Of a stretch of DNA of 64,000 nt, positions 51,973-61,538 are shown piece after piece (the stretch's first letter is position 1; every line of letters begins with the position of its first letter). The DNA comes from Lachnospiraceae bacterium. Its GTDB lineage: Bacteria; Bacillota; Clostridia; Lachnospirales; Lachnospiraceae. The stretch is from the NCBI GenBank assembly GCA_900769115.1, contig CAAGFJ010000096.1, forward strand, positions 1-64,000. Direction: 5' to 3'. Under the pieces are notes generated by a model. The model did no database searches and was not told the DNA's origin. It saw only the letters and a program-made list of their open reading frames with translations. Made by a program: the position numbers and the translations under genes.

Positions 51973-53004
51973 ATGAAAAGAAGAACTGTATTATCCATAT
52001 TTCTTTGCCTGTGCATCTTATTTACTTTGCCGGTTTCTGCACGGGCTGCCAGGCACAACCCAAACAAGAACGAAAAAACAACTACCATTACGATCAGTGC
52101 TGCCGGAGATTGCACATTAGGAATCGATCCAACCATTCATCACACCTTCGATTCCTATTATCGCAAACACGGCAATGCCTATTTTCTGAAAAAAGTAAAA
52201 CCTGTCTTTTCCAAAGATGATATTACAATTGTCAATCTGGAAGGCACATTTACAACATCCTCGAACCGCTCCCCAAAAACATTTGCTTTCAAAGGGCCTT
52301 CTTCTTATGCTAAGATTCTCAAAAAGGGTTCTGTTGAGGTTGTCACACTAGCCAACAATCACTCCATGGACTATGGCAGACAGGGATTTACTGACACTAC
52401 AAAAACCCTTAAAAAGAATAAGATTCCTTACTGCTATAATTCCACGATCGTCTACAGAAAAATCAAAGGCGTCAAGATTGCATTTCTTGGTTTCAGTCAA
52501 TTGCAAGGTGCCTCTGCATCCACTGTAGCCAACGCTGTGAAGACTGCAAAGAAGAAACGCGCCAGAATCATTATTACCAGTTTCCACTGGGGGATTGAAC
52601 GGGAATACCACCCGAACCAGCACCAGAGATCTCTCGCCCACAGTGCGATCAATGCAGGTGCAACCCTTGTATTAGGACATCACCCTCACGTATTACAGGG
52701 AATCGAAGAATACAAAGGGCGTTACATTGTATATAGCCTTGGTAACTTCTGCTTTGGTGGTAACACGAATCCTGCTGATAAAGATACCATGATCTTCCAA
52801 CAGAAGTTCTACATAAAGAACGGAAGACTCCAGAAGAAGAAAGACGCCAAGGTCATTGCCTGCTCTTTATCCGGCTCTTCTTCCTGCAATGATTACCAGC
52901 CACATCCGCTCACCGGTTCCTCTAAGAAGCGCGTTCTGAAAAAGATCAATAACTTAAGCAAGAGCCTGCATGTAACTGTCCGTTCAAACGGAAAACTGAA
53001 GTAA
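51973..53004 (+). CDS. CapA-family metallophosphatase-like surface protein
   Basis: Secreted protein of 343 residues; a signal peptide ends near SARAA (about 25). The CapA/PgsA domain shows its metal-site motifs: SAAGDCTLG, IVNLEGTFTT, TLANNHSMDYG, TSFHWGIER and LVLGHHPHVLQGIE. CapA proteins take part in poly-gamma-glutamate or capsule export in Bacillus. No pgsBC genes are here, so the substrate is unknown. AGGAGAG precedes the ATG. It is divergent from the flavodoxin-SCP2 gene. Confidence 0.88.
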   Translation: MKRRTVLSIFLCLCILFTLPVSARAARHNPNKNEKTTTITISAAGDCTLGIDPTIHHTFDSYYRKHGNAYFLKKVKPVFSKDDITIVNLEGTFTTSSNRSPKTFAFKGPSSYAKILKKGSVEVVTLANNHSMDYGRQGFTDTTKTLKKNKIPYCYNSTIVYRKIKGVKIAFLGFSQLQGASASTVANAVKTAKKKRARIIITSFHWGIEREYHPNQHQRSLAHSAINAGATLVLGHHPHVLQGIEEYKGRYIVYSLGNFCFGGNTNPADKDTMIFQQKFYIKNGRLQKKKDAKVIACSLSGSSSCNDYQPHPLTGSSKKRVLKKINNLSKSLHVTVRSNGKLK

Positions 53005-53038
53005 TCCGGAGTTCTGCTTTCCTACAGGACACGTCGAT

Positions 53039-54412
53039 CTATACAACATAATATTCACATTTTGCGAAGGCGACTAAGTCGCCTTCTTCTATTTTATAAT
53101 CTTTTCCCGCTTCGATCACCTCTCCATTCAAATAAGTTCCGTTTGTTGAATTGAGATCCAACAGATAGATACCATCTGCTTTTTCCATAATCTTTGCGTG
53201 TAATCGGCTGATTCCGCGCTCCTTTAATACATATGTACAGCCTTCTGCCATGCTTCCAATGACTACACTTCCACCCTGTAATGAAATGACGGGATAACGA
53301 TCCTTTTCCAGTGCTTCTAAATGTATGTTTTCCTTTGTCTGTTCCTTCACTAACATCTGCTTATTTTCCGCTTTCCCATCAGATTCCATCAATAGAGAAG
53401 TTTCTCCTATCATAGTGTTTCCATTCTTTTGTTCTTTGTGATTAGTTGATTGTCTATCCTTTATCTGATCTGGCTCCCGGAGCACCGCCGCCTGAACTTT
53501 ATTATCACATAAATATTCCTGCATGATATCATCTATGGATTCTTTCTCCTTATCTGGCATCAAACCTATCGTCAATCCAATAAGTAATAGAATGCCAATC
53601 AATAGATATCTCACATACATAAAGGAAAGCATGCCCGTTGCAACACCCGCAAGCATAATAACATCCACCAGCGCAACCACTCCCGTTACCCCGGTTAATA
53701 CCCTGGATTTCTTTTTTCCACGCCTTTTCCGTGTTGTTTGCGTTTCAAATGATTCGATCTGCCGCTGACTCTTCCTGACCGCTGCGTCCATCTCTACCTC
53801 CCGATGCTGCTCTCCTTCCTCTTTCCATCCCCCTTCTATCTGTAACGATGCATCCTTTTCGCCGGCTACCCCATGTCGCTTCATCTCACTTCGAAATGAC
53901 TCCAACGCATCCGGACTCCAGTTCTGTTCTGTCACCAGATCATAAAATCCCATGACCAGCAATACAACATCGTCCTGTTTCTTATCTATATACTGCAGCC
54001 ATTCTGTAATCAGATTACGAAGCTCCCCTTTTGAGGTTCCGTCCGGGTAATAAGTAAATTGCAATCTGCCTGTCTCCACATCCATGTAGATGGCCCGGCT
54101 ATCCCACACGATTCCATCTGGCTCGATAAAATATTCCTCGATCATATCAAAAGCATCTAGTATGGACTCAATCATACGATATACCCTATCATAGGTAAAT
54201 GGCAGATGCCCCATCACCGACTGCAGACTGGTATGATACTGCAACAGATAATATAACCACATTTGCCCATTCAGGCTTCTTATTTCATACTGCAGAAAAT
54301 TGGGCACCTTATGATATTGGAACAAGCGGCTTTCATACCCATCCTTCCATTCCTGTTCCCATGGTAACACCATATAATTATGAATCCCCTCTTTGATTAA
54401 CTGCATCTGCAA
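53039..54412 (-). CDS. FHA-domain membrane protein at the end of the Tad operon (DUF6382-like)
   Basis: A 457-residue protein. The N-terminal region (about 1-190) resembles DUF6382, a kinase-fold-like module, followed by two membrane helices (about 235-285). The C-terminal FHA domain (about 370-457; VVIGSMAEGCTYVL, ISRLHAKI, LLDLNSTNGTYLNG) binds phosphothreonine. It begins within the end of the TadE-like gene, by TTG 54412 ten bases after GGAGG or ATG 54406. It may connect pilus assembly to Ser/Thr kinase signalling. Confidence 0.82.
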   Translation of the reverse strand: MQMQLIKEGIHNYMVLPWEQEWKDGYESRLFQYHKVPNFLQYEIRSLNGQMWLYYLLQYHTSLQSVMGHLPFTYDRVYRMIESILDAFDMIEEYFIEPDGIVWDSRAIYMDVETGRLQFTYYPDGTSKGELRNLITEWLQYIDKKQDDVVLLVMGFYDLVTEQNWSPDALESFRSEMKRHGVAGEKDASLQIEGGWKEEGEQHREVEMDAAVRKSQRQIESFETQTTRKRRGKKKSRVLTGVTGVVALVDVIMLAGVATGMLSFMYVRYLLIGILLLIGLTIGLMPDKEKESIDDIMQEYLCDNKVQAAVLREPDQIKDRQSTNHKEQKNGNTMIGETSLLMESDGKAENKQMLVKEQTKENIHLEALEKDRYPVISLQGGSVVIGSMAEGCTYVLKERGISRLHAKIMEKADGIYLLDLNSTNGTYLNGEVIEAGKDYKIEEGDLVAFAKCEYYVV

Positions 54413-54734
54413 TGCCCTGCCACCTCCTTAGATTTCTAATCGGATTTCCCGCATCCTTTTTCATCTCAACCCGGATATCTGTATATCTATATCGACCTTG
54501 CGATGTCGCAATATCCGTACCTCCCTGCTGGTACATCTGTATGGAACACTCCCTCATACTGTCTGGCACAAATTCCTCTTTTACATACAATTGTTCCGAC
54601 ACAAACGCCATCTGTTCTGCAGTTTTCACATAATAAAGAAACGCATAGATGTACAAAACCACGCATAGCAAAAAGACTGGCATTAATATCGTCACTTCAA
54701 TGATCATACTTCCCCGATTCTTTCGCCTCCTCAT
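54378..54734 (-). CDS. TadE-like minor pilin/pseudopilin
   Basis: A 118-residue protein with a short basic N-terminus and a pilin-like helix (GSMIIEVTILMPVFLLCVVL) in the TadE pattern. ATG 54734 follows GGAGGTGACAGG, four bases after the preceding gene. It overlaps the FHA gene. Probably an assembly-related pseudopilin. Confidence 0.8.
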   Translation of the reverse strand: MRRRKNRGSMIIEVTILMPVFLLCVVLYIYAFLYYVKTAEQMAFVSEQLYVKEEFVPDSMRECSIQMYQQGGTDIATSQGRYRYTDIRVEMKKDAGNPIRNLRRWQGIADAVNQRGDS

Positions 54735-54738
54735 CCTG

Positions 54739-55473
54739 TCACCTCCCACATCTCTGGCAGGGTTCCAAGCCCATTACCTCACTTTTCCGAACTCTGGATA
54801 CTGTTCGTTTCAATCCACTGCATCCCCGGTTACAATGAAATACCCTGCCATCCTTCGCAATATAATAACTGCTAGTTCGCGCTCTTCCACAATACCGGCA
54901 CGCAGACAATCCGGATGTCCCATACGTTTTCCTAACCTGCAGTTCTAAATGTGTACAATCTCTTCTTAGATGATACACTTCCTGATTCGGTGTAATAAAT
55001 ACATAATAGTCTACCTCTTCATCTGCATCAAAACCCAGAAATGCTTTCTGCCGGATCACATTCCTTCTCTTCATCCGGTAAGTACCTAAAAAAGGAATCT
55101 CTATTCCAAGGCAATAATCCGCTTTTGCATAGAATATCTTTGTATTGGCTGTATCCTGTTCTTTTGAAAGAATGATACCGTTTTTCCCACCGGCAACATT
55201 CGCTTCAACAAACGGATTGTCCCCAATATAATCCCGAAATTGTGACAGAAGAATTCCGGTATTCCCTGCTTGGAAATCCTGCGTTTTCTTAATTGCCTGT
55301 TCTAAATAACTATATTGTGCCGTGTATCCCGCTGCCTCCGCAAGTGCCTGGTGAATCCCTGCCTCCGCAAGAATCATACCGTAGAATTTAACCATAGTTA
55401 ACAAAAAGAACAGAAACAGCGGAACAACCAGACTCGCTTCAACTGTTATTGATCCTTTATTTTTTCTATACAC
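54739..55473 (-). CDS. TadE-like protein with twin C-terminal Cys/His modules
   Basis: A 244-residue protein with a TadE-type start (GSITVEASLVVPLFLFFLLT). The last 80 residues contain two copies of a small module: VYHLRRDCTHLEL with SACRYCGR, then VFHCNRGCSGL with EPCQRCGR. The same pattern ends the metallo-beta-lactamase lipoprotein at 24.5 kb. The modules may bind metal outside the cell. GTG is the start codon, eight bases after AAAGGATG. Confidence 0.82.
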   Translation of the reverse strand: MYRKNKGSITVEASLVVPLFLFFLLTMVKFYGMILAEAGIHQALAEAAGYTAQYSYLEQAIKKTQDFQAGNTGILLSQFRDYIGDNPFVEANVAGGKNGIILSKEQDTANTKIFYAKADYCLGIEIPFLGTYRMKRRNVIRQKAFLGFDADEEVDYYVFITPNQEVYHLRRDCTHLELQVRKTYGTSGLSACRYCGRARTSSYYIAKDGRVFHCNRGCSGLKRTVSRVRKSEVMGLEPCQRCGR

Positions 55474-55622
55474 ATTTTCGCATCCTTTCCTGTATATTTA
55501 GAACAGCCCTTACACAGTAATTTATATATCGCACTCGGAGATTATATTTTATTTGTGAATCATTAAAGAAAATTTTTACATTCGAACTGGGCTTCTGCAT
55601 AAGGACTCTTCTAAACATACAT
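55474..55622 (-). other. Intergenic gap within the Tad operon
   Basis: About 150 AT-rich bases separate DUF5702 and TadE genes, larger than other gaps in the operon. A TATAAT with poor -35 on the minus strand could be an internal promoter; nothing stronger is visible. Confidence 0.3.
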
Positions 55623-57098
55623 CTATTCATCCGTATAGGAGAAGGCTTCCTCAAAATAATATTCATATAGTTCCCCATCCCCTCTCACTGCAAATAATGG
55701 ATTCACCGTCACCTTACCTTGTACACTTGCCTTTCCAATCAGATCTACGATCCGGAAGGAAGGCATATTTACCTGCAGATTCTTCTCCATAACATCCAGC
55801 ATTCTTGCATATACGATCTCTTTGTTTGCTTCCTTCGCAAGCAGGATCATTAACATACTCTCATAGTTCATCCCCTTTTCTTCCGTTATTCCTGTACCAT
55901 TTGCCGCCAGACTTTGCAGGTCCGTATACCAATTGGCGGCATTCTTAACATATGGAATATTCTCTCCTGCATATAACAGCTTTACCTCATGCAGGGATTC
56001 TCCATATGCCCAGCAGCCAAGCAGCAGATACTTTACTACCTCCATCAATGCAGGGGTTCCGGTTGCCGTACAGATTCCCGCTGCCACCGTCAGTGCTTCG
56101 CTCTTCTTGCCATTATCCTGTAACAGGTACGCATAATTAACCGGCATCCGCAGCCATGTCATCTGTTGCGCTATGCTTTCTACATTGCCATAATCACTAT
56201 CTTTTCCTGCTATAATATATTCCGTCTCACACGGCATCACTATGTTCTCTTTCGGATGTACCAGATTGGAAAAATGTGCATCCACATAATCTGCAAGCAC
56301 AAACTGGTCTACCGGCGATACATCTAACCAACGGGAGGTATTCTTTAATATATCTTTCATTTGTGTAATATCCTGAAAATCTGTATTGACATCCACCTCA
56401 CCAAAATAACTGTACCTTGCAGATGGAGATTTTGAATAATCTCTTTTCTCTTTTGATACAGACACATTTGCCGGCAATACATATGATAGAATTCCCAACT
56501 GCAGCGATTCCTTTAACACCTCTCTGGGATCTCCTGTTTTCTCCGGCTCAGACGAGTCTTCCGATTCTTCCCTGCGTTCCGTCCCGGCATCCATCCCGGA
56601 AAGCTCCTGTCCATTACGCTCTGTTTCCAACTGTGCATGATCCCGCTGCTCTTTACCCTGTGTGGTCTTCTTCCAGATATCACCTGCCTTTTTCACAATT
56701 CCCACTGTCTTCTCGTACTCCCGGATCTGCTCTTTCAACTGTTTCATGTCTCCGTCTGTTATAGAGACCGTATTGGTAAGCGCAATGTCCTCCACCTGAT
56801 ATTCATACAATTTTCCATCCCCGCCATTCAGAGATTCTTCTATATAACCGGCAATCCGTTCTTCCGCAACTGCCGTACTCCCTGTTCCGTATGTGGGGTC
56901 ATAGAAAAGCAAATGATACCGTTCAAACAGTTCCCGGTTATAATCTGCCATGATACTGGTCTGTGCACTATGAACTACTGCCTGAACCTTCACCTTGCTC
57001 ATATAGATTCTTCCCACCTCGAGTGCAGTCAAGGTAAATAGAAGTAATACGCTGATCATCAATGAGAAAAATACGGTTGTCTGTCCTTTGTTTTTCAT
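55623..57098 (-). CDS. DUF5702-type Tad-locus protein
   Basis: A 491-residue protein starting at ATG 57098 after GGGAGGTGCACT. The start MKNKGQTTVFFSLMISVLLL is pilin/TadG-like, with the glycine-glutamine-threonine pattern of such anchors, then a large extracytoplasmic domain. DUF5702 proteins occur in Clostridial Tad operons where TadG would be in Proteobacteria. It is probably surface-exposed and needed for pilus assembly or adhesion. Its exact function is unknown. Confidence 0.8.
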   Translation of the reverse strand: MKNKGQTTVFFSLMISVLLLFTLTALEVGRIYMSKVKVQAVVHSAQTSIMADYNRELFERYHLLFYDPTYGTGSTAVAEERIAGYIEESLNGGDGKLYEYQVEDIALTNTVSITDGDMKQLKEQIREYEKTVGIVKKAGDIWKKTTQGKEQRDHAQLETERNGQELSGMDAGTERREESEDSSEPEKTGDPREVLKESLQLGILSYVLPANVSVSKEKRDYSKSPSARYSYFGEVDVNTDFQDITQMKDILKNTSRWLDVSPVDQFVLADYVDAHFSNLVHPKENIVMPCETEYIIAGKDSDYGNVESIAQQMTWLRMPVNYAYLLQDNGKKSEALTVAAGICTATGTPALMEVVKYLLLGCWAYGESLHEVKLLYAGENIPYVKNAANWYTDLQSLAANGTGITEEKGMNYESMLMILLAKEANKEIVYARMLDVMEKNLQVNMPSFRIVDLIGKASVQGKVTVNPLFAVRGDGELYEYYFEEAFSYTDE

Positions 57099-57149
57099 AG
57101 TGCACCTCCCAATTGCTTTGCTGTTTTGTGACATCTTATAGTCTACGAG

Positions 57150-57335
57150 TTACGAATATATCTTTTTTGCATCCTGATTAATGGACTTCCAGATATTATT
57201 TACTAATGTGGTGATCTGTTCCTTAAAGATCATGACTAACGCAATCAGAACCACGATAATCAAAATAATCTCTACCACACCCATACCGGATTCATCTTCC
57301 ACAAACCGGGATATTCCCTGCCGAAACCATCTCAT
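57150..57335 (-). CDS. Flp-type IVb pilin
   Basis: The pilus subunit candidate, 61 residues. A short basic leader ends at DESG, followed by MGVVEIILIIVVLIALVMIF: the processed residue M and the Glu at +5 of type IVb pilins are in place, as the prepilin peptidase requires. ATG 57335 follows GGGAGGTGAGCATA. It lies between tadC and the DUF5702 gene. It is the only pilin gene seen. Confidence 0.9.
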   Translation of the reverse strand: MRWFRQGISRFVEDESGMGVVEIILIIVVLIALVMIFKEQITTLVNNIWKSINQDAKKIYS

Positions 57336-57350
57336 TATGCTCACCTCCCT

Positions 57351-58676
57351 TCAAAAGCTCATAAATGCCGGAACCATGATCAGCAACATCACAATGACCA
57401 GTAACAGAACCATCGGTCCTAACAGCTTGGTTCCCGCTTCCTCACCTAATTTTCTCGCCTGATTCTTCCGTTCTTCTAACGCTGCCTGTTCTTCCTGTTC
57501 AAAGATATCCCGAAGTCCCCTTGATCCCTTTACCACATTTTGCTCCAATAGAGTCATTAATTTGATATAAGCCGGTATGCCCAATCTCCTTCCTAACTGG
57601 TAATAAATCTGCTCCTCTGCCATTCCAAGATGAAATGCCTGATCTGCAATCATCAGCTCCCGGATCAACGGTTCCCGGTCATCAGCCTCCGGCATTCTCT
57701 TGTATTCCATAAGAATCTGGGAGAAAATATGCTTTACCTGCATACCTGCACCAAGCATTAACACCATTTCATTCACAAACCACGGATAACTCCGCAGTAA
57801 TTGCTGCTGTCGTGCTCTCTTTTGCTGCCGGATCTGTTCCTTTTGCCATAACACAAGCGCAACCATAAGAATCCCTCCAAGAATCAGAACCTGTTCCGGC
57901 TGTATCCCCTTTTGATCCATTGGTAACACCAGCACTCCATCCACCTCAGCAGGCAGAAGTAATTCCTTTTCTCCCGCCTTGCTCTTTTCTAAAGCAAGCA
58001 GTTTTTTCTTAGCATTTGTAAATGACTGTTCTACCGGCTCCTGTCTGCGCATCTGGATCGTCATAGGATATTTCTTTTCCTCACTCACATCACCGTAAGA
58101 AAGAACAATCTTAACCGCAGTTGGGATTCCCTGCTCTATCTCATCCTTTTCAAATCCTGCATTGATAAGTTCTTCTTCCCTGTTATGTACCCTTCCTGAC
58201 TCATCCATTAATGAATAATTCTCCGGCTGTACATCCAGATCAAACGGATACTTCTGATGATCCAGTTCCAGATCCAGATCTGACATAATCTTCTGATAAG
58301 AATCATTTTCCCCTTTCATGGAAGCCTCCAGCTCATGGAATGCTTCCTGCATCAACTGCTTTGCTTTCCTGGTACTATATTGTCTGGGGCTGACAGACAG
58401 TGTATATGCTTCGGTATACGCATCTTTTTCTAATTGCAGATTTACCGGAATCTCTTCTCCATCATACCCTTGTCTCTGAATCAGCCGATTCTCTGTCTGT
58501 GTTGTAAATGTCAATGCAAAACTCATCGTATTCGCTATCATTGCAATCCAGAGAAGCATCCTATAGGATTCCATTCCCGCCCCTGCCTGATTAGTCCATA
58601 TTTTTTTCTTATCCACATACCATAGCGCAGCCGCCGCAATGATTACTAAATACACACCGATATTTACAATTCTCAT
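57351..58676 (-). CDS. tadC: Tad secretion inner-membrane protein TadC
   Basis: A platform protein of 441 residues. Two N-terminal helices (about 4-22 and 45-60) precede a long soluble region (about 75-260) not typical of TadC, then the type II secretion F domain near the C-terminus (VLMLGAGMQVKHIFSQILME, GSRGLRDIFEQEEQAALEER). It starts at ATG 58676 with an ATGA overlap with tadB. The inserted region could be an extracytoplasmic sensor or spacer. Confidence 0.85.
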   Translation of the reverse strand: MRIVNIGVYLVIIAAAALWYVDKKKIWTNQAGAGMESYRMLLWIAMIANTMSFALTFTTQTENRLIQRQGYDGEEIPVNLQLEKDAYTEAYTLSVSPRQYSTRKAKQLMQEAFHELEASMKGENDSYQKIMSDLDLELDHQKYPFDLDVQPENYSLMDESGRVHNREEELINAGFEKDEIEQGIPTAVKIVLSYGDVSEEKKYPMTIQMRRQEPVEQSFTNAKKKLLALEKSKAGEKELLLPAEVDGVLVLPMDQKGIQPEQVLILGGILMVALVLWQKEQIRQQKRARQQQLLRSYPWFVNEMVLMLGAGMQVKHIFSQILMEYKRMPEADDREPLIRELMIADQAFHLGMAEEQIYYQLGRRLGIPAYIKLMTLLEQNVVKGSRGLRDIFEQEEQAALEERKNQARKLGEEAGTKLLGPMVLLLVIVMLLIMVPAFMSF

Positions 58677-59419
58677 ATACGAATATCCATAATCCTTTCT
58701 GCCCAGATGCCAGCCAGATAGATACCTGCCAAAAAGGCAGTCATCAGACACACACCGATTCCATTATGATAGAGTACTGTTAAAAACTCTCCATTTGTCA
58801 GCTTCAGATACCCAAGTATTCCATATGGCATCACTAACATAATCTTCTGTTCTAATTTCTTCGCTGCGATCATCGTCGCAATGTCTTCCTCCACGGTCAT
58901 CTTATCCGCAATACTATGTACCGTCTTTTGTATAATATGGATCAGATTGCCACCATTTCTCTTAGCTGCCCTTATCACATTTGCAAAATTGGCAATATCC
59001 TCAATGCCACTCCTACCGCCAAAATCATACAACAGCTCCTCGATAGGCATATTACGGTCTAATCCGGACAAGATCCATTCTAATTCTCCAAATATCTCTG
59101 CTGTTTCCGGATACAACAATGCCAGATCTTTCTTAGCCTCTCGAAATGCACGCTCTAGCGAATACCCTGCTGTCAATGACGTTACCAGCCCCTCCATTAA
59201 GGATTTGAACTGTACAGAAAGTCTCTTCTTTTGTTCCAGTATCTTCTGTTTCCGAATACTGCGGTATTGTCCGATTCCAACAGGCAATATCAGAACAGCC
59301 GCTTTTATGGAGTCGTAGAACAGATAACCGATCACAGTTGTGAATGCTCCGGCCTGCAAAATACACATCAGCCAATCCATGGTCGTGAACCGATAGGTAT
59401 CATAGTTCTTTCTTGTCAT
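58673..59419 (-). CDS. tadB: Tad secretion inner-membrane protein TadB
   Basis: Platform protein of 248 residues with helices near 20-50 and a T2SSF domain (about 75-200; SLTAGYSLERAFREA, IRAAKRNGGNLIHIIQ) and two closing helices. It starts at ATG 59419 after GGAGGAAAG, within the end of tadA. With TadC it forms the assembly platform driven by TadA. Confidence 0.9.
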   Translation of the reverse strand: MTRKNYDTYRFTTMDWLMCILQAGAFTTVIGYLFYDSIKAAVLILPVGIGQYRSIRKQKILEQKKRLSVQFKSLMEGLVTSLTAGYSLERAFREAKKDLALLYPETAEIFGELEWILSGLDRNMPIEELLYDFGGRSGIEDIANFANVIRAAKRNGGNLIHIIQKTVHSIADKMTVEEDIATMIAAKKLEQKIMLVMPYGILGYLKLTNGEFLTVLYHNGIGVCLMTAFLAGIYLAGIWAERIMDIRI

Positions 59420-60650
59420 CCAGACTTTCCTCCCATATTCCACTCATCAACAGCTTGTCCGTATGTAACAGATTCTGTTTTCTGATAAGACTTCCTGTAA
59501 CCTTCCCAATTCCACTCGATGTATCCTCAAACTGGTAGATCGGACGCAATACTATCTCCCCATCTGTTACTCCGGTAACTTCACTGATCTCTAATACCCG
59601 TCTGGTGTTATCCCTCATTCTTCCTAAATGTACAACGATGTCAATTGCCGCTGCAATCTGCTGCTTAATGGCTAACACCGGCATGTCATATCCCATCAGA
59701 ATCATTGTCACAAGACGCAGCATCATTTCATTGGCTGAATTACCATGTCCGGTACTGATACTTCCATCATGTCCGGTGAGCATGCTGTTTGCCATATCCA
59801 TTGCCGCCTGATCCCGTACCTCACCTACTATGATCCGGTCCGGACGCATCCGGAGTGATGCTTTGATCAGATCCGACATACGAATCGCATGTTCCCCTTC
59901 TACATTCGCATTCCGCGTCTCTAACCGCACCAGATTTGTCACCCCCTTAATCTGTAATTCTGCTGAGTCCTCAATGGTGATCACCCGTTCGTCTGCCGGA
60001 ATATAATTGCTAAGTACATTTAAAAATGTGGTTTTGCCACTTCCTGTCCCACCGCTTATGAATATGTTATATTTTGCCTTCACCATCTTCTCTAAGAAGA
60101 TAGCTGCATCCTCTGTGATCGACCCCATATGGATCAATTTTTCCATGTTAAAGAATTCCTTTGGAAACTTACGGATCGTCATAACTGCTCCATCTAATGC
60201 AACCGGCGGCAGAACAACATTAACACGGGAGCCATCTTTTAACCTGGCATCCACAATCGGCACCGTCTCATTCACAATCCGGTTACAGCTGCTTACAATC
60301 TGTTGAATCACATTCCGAAGTCTCTCTTCCGAAGAGAATTGTTCCGGCACACGGTATATCTTTCCCCGCCTCTCAATGAATATATAGCTTCCGCCATTTA
60401 CCATAATCTCGGAGATCTCATCATCCTCTAATAATCCGGACAATACATCCAGCTTCCGGAAGACATTAAACAACTCCTCTTTGATCTGTTGACGTTCCGC
60501 CACCGGAACATAACGGCTGGCACATAACTGCGATATCTTTTCTTCAATCATATCTTCCATCTGTTGATCGGTCAGATCTCCACATTGATTAAACTGCAGA
60601 TACAGCTCTTTCTGCAATTGTTCCCTTTCCTGCGATACTACCTGATTCAT
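59400..60650 (-). CDS. tadA: Tad pilus assembly ATPase TadA (CpaF family)
   Basis: Hexameric secretion ATPase of 416 residues that powers pilus extension. Walker A is ISGGTGSGKTTFL (about 198-210), with VITIEDSAELQI as the Walker B/Asp box and GEVRDQAAMDM. GGGGGATGGT precedes the ATG, ten bases after the cpaE-like gene. Family and position in the operon are clear. Confidence 0.95.
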   Translation of the reverse strand: MNQVVSQEREQLQKELYLQFNQCGDLTDQQMEDMIEEKISQLCASRYVPVAERQQIKEELFNVFRKLDVLSGLLEDDEISEIMVNGGSYIFIERRGKIYRVPEQFSSEERLRNVIQQIVSSCNRIVNETVPIVDARLKDGSRVNVVLPPVALDGAVMTIRKFPKEFFNMEKLIHMGSITEDAAIFLEKMVKAKYNIFISGGTGSGKTTFLNVLSNYIPADERVITIEDSAELQIKGVTNLVRLETRNANVEGEHAIRMSDLIKASLRMRPDRIIVGEVRDQAAMDMANSMLTGHDGSISTGHGNSANEMMLRLVTMILMGYDMPVLAIKQQIAAAIDIVVHLGRMRDNTRRVLEISEVTGVTDGEIVLRPIYQFEDTSSGIGKVTGSLIRKQNLLHTDKLLMSGIWEESLDDKKEL

Positions 60651-60659
60651 ACCATCCCC

Positions 60660-61538
60660 CTATTCCATAATCGTCGCAAATGTGTCCGCATTCTGCATAT
60701 CCAAAAAGTAAACCTGTTCTAACCATTCTTCTAATCCATACGCTTTTGCAAGCCGTATAAAGTGGTCTTTCTTTCTGCGAGACATCTCATCCTGCAGATA
60801 TGGCACAATTACTTTGTCAAATACAGTAAGAACTTCTATCTCCTGTATCACACCTGTCCCTATATCAAATATGATCCCGTCATACTCATTCTGTTGTTTT
60901 AGAATCTCTACCAGCCATACCATATCCTTCCGGTTGACCGTCTTACTGTCAAAAGGAGAAAATGGAGACGCAATCCTTCCCTCACAGCATTTAATCTGCT
61001 CTATTATCTTCTCTTTCCTACGTTCCTTAATGTAATACAGGAACACATCCGCCGGCTCCTGTTCTGCCTCCCCATAATCTTCCATGCCAATATATAACCA
61101 TGCCGGATTGATCTGCTGATTCACATGATCTAACAGCATTGTTGTCTTGCCACATCTTCCAACCGGAGAATATACAGCCATGATTCTATGTTCCTTTTGC
61201 AGCCGCAAACCAGTCCGGTCTAAGATACCGTTGAGTTCCTCTGCAATTGCTGTTCCACTCTGATAGCGATAGATGCAATAGCAGCCATCTTTGTGTTCTC
61301 TTTCTTCTTCTGTCAGCCAGACACAACATACCTCCTCCTTCTGAAGATGAATATCTTCTAACAGTTCCTTCTTAGTGGATAAGACCACGGAAAAACCATG
61401 TCCTTTGAGACTGGTAAGCAATCTGTCTGCTTCGGTATATGCATTACAATGCACGCTACCCTTATTCTTACGATTGAGATACGCTGTTAACTTGCTGACA
61501 TATCCCTCTTCTTCATCCATAACACCAATCCGGATCAT
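60660..61538 (-). CDS. CpaE/TadZ-like P-loop protein
   Basis: A 292-residue protein. The N-terminal 120 residues look like a divergent receiver domain (MIRIGVMDEEEGYVSKLTAY), then a MinD/ParA-type ATPase with deviant Walker A YSPVGRCGKTTM (about 138-149) and IIFDIGTG. TadZ/CpaE proteins place the Tad machine at a cell pole. ATG 61538 overlaps the stop of the prepilin peptidase gene as ATGA. Confidence 0.85.
   Translation of the reverse strand: MIRIGVMDEEEGYVSKLTAYLNRKNKGSVHCNAYTEADRLLTSLKGHGFSVVLSTKKELLEDIHLQKEEVCCVWLTEEEREHKDGCYCIYRYQSGTAIAEELNGILDRTGLRLQKEHRIMAVYSPVGRCGKTTMLLDHVNQQINPAWLYIGMEDYGEAEQEPADVFLYYIKERRKEKIIEQIKCCEGRIASPFSPFDSKTVNRKDMVWLVEILKQQNEYDGIIFDIGTGVIQEIEVLTVFDKVIVPYLQDEMSRRKKDHFIRLAKAYGLEEWLEQVYFLDMQNADTFATIME

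Noticed and set aside
55466..55678. 70-codon minus-strand frame between DUF5702 and TadE genes
   Set aside because: Overlaps the end of the DUF5702 gene and has no ribosome binding site or conserved look.
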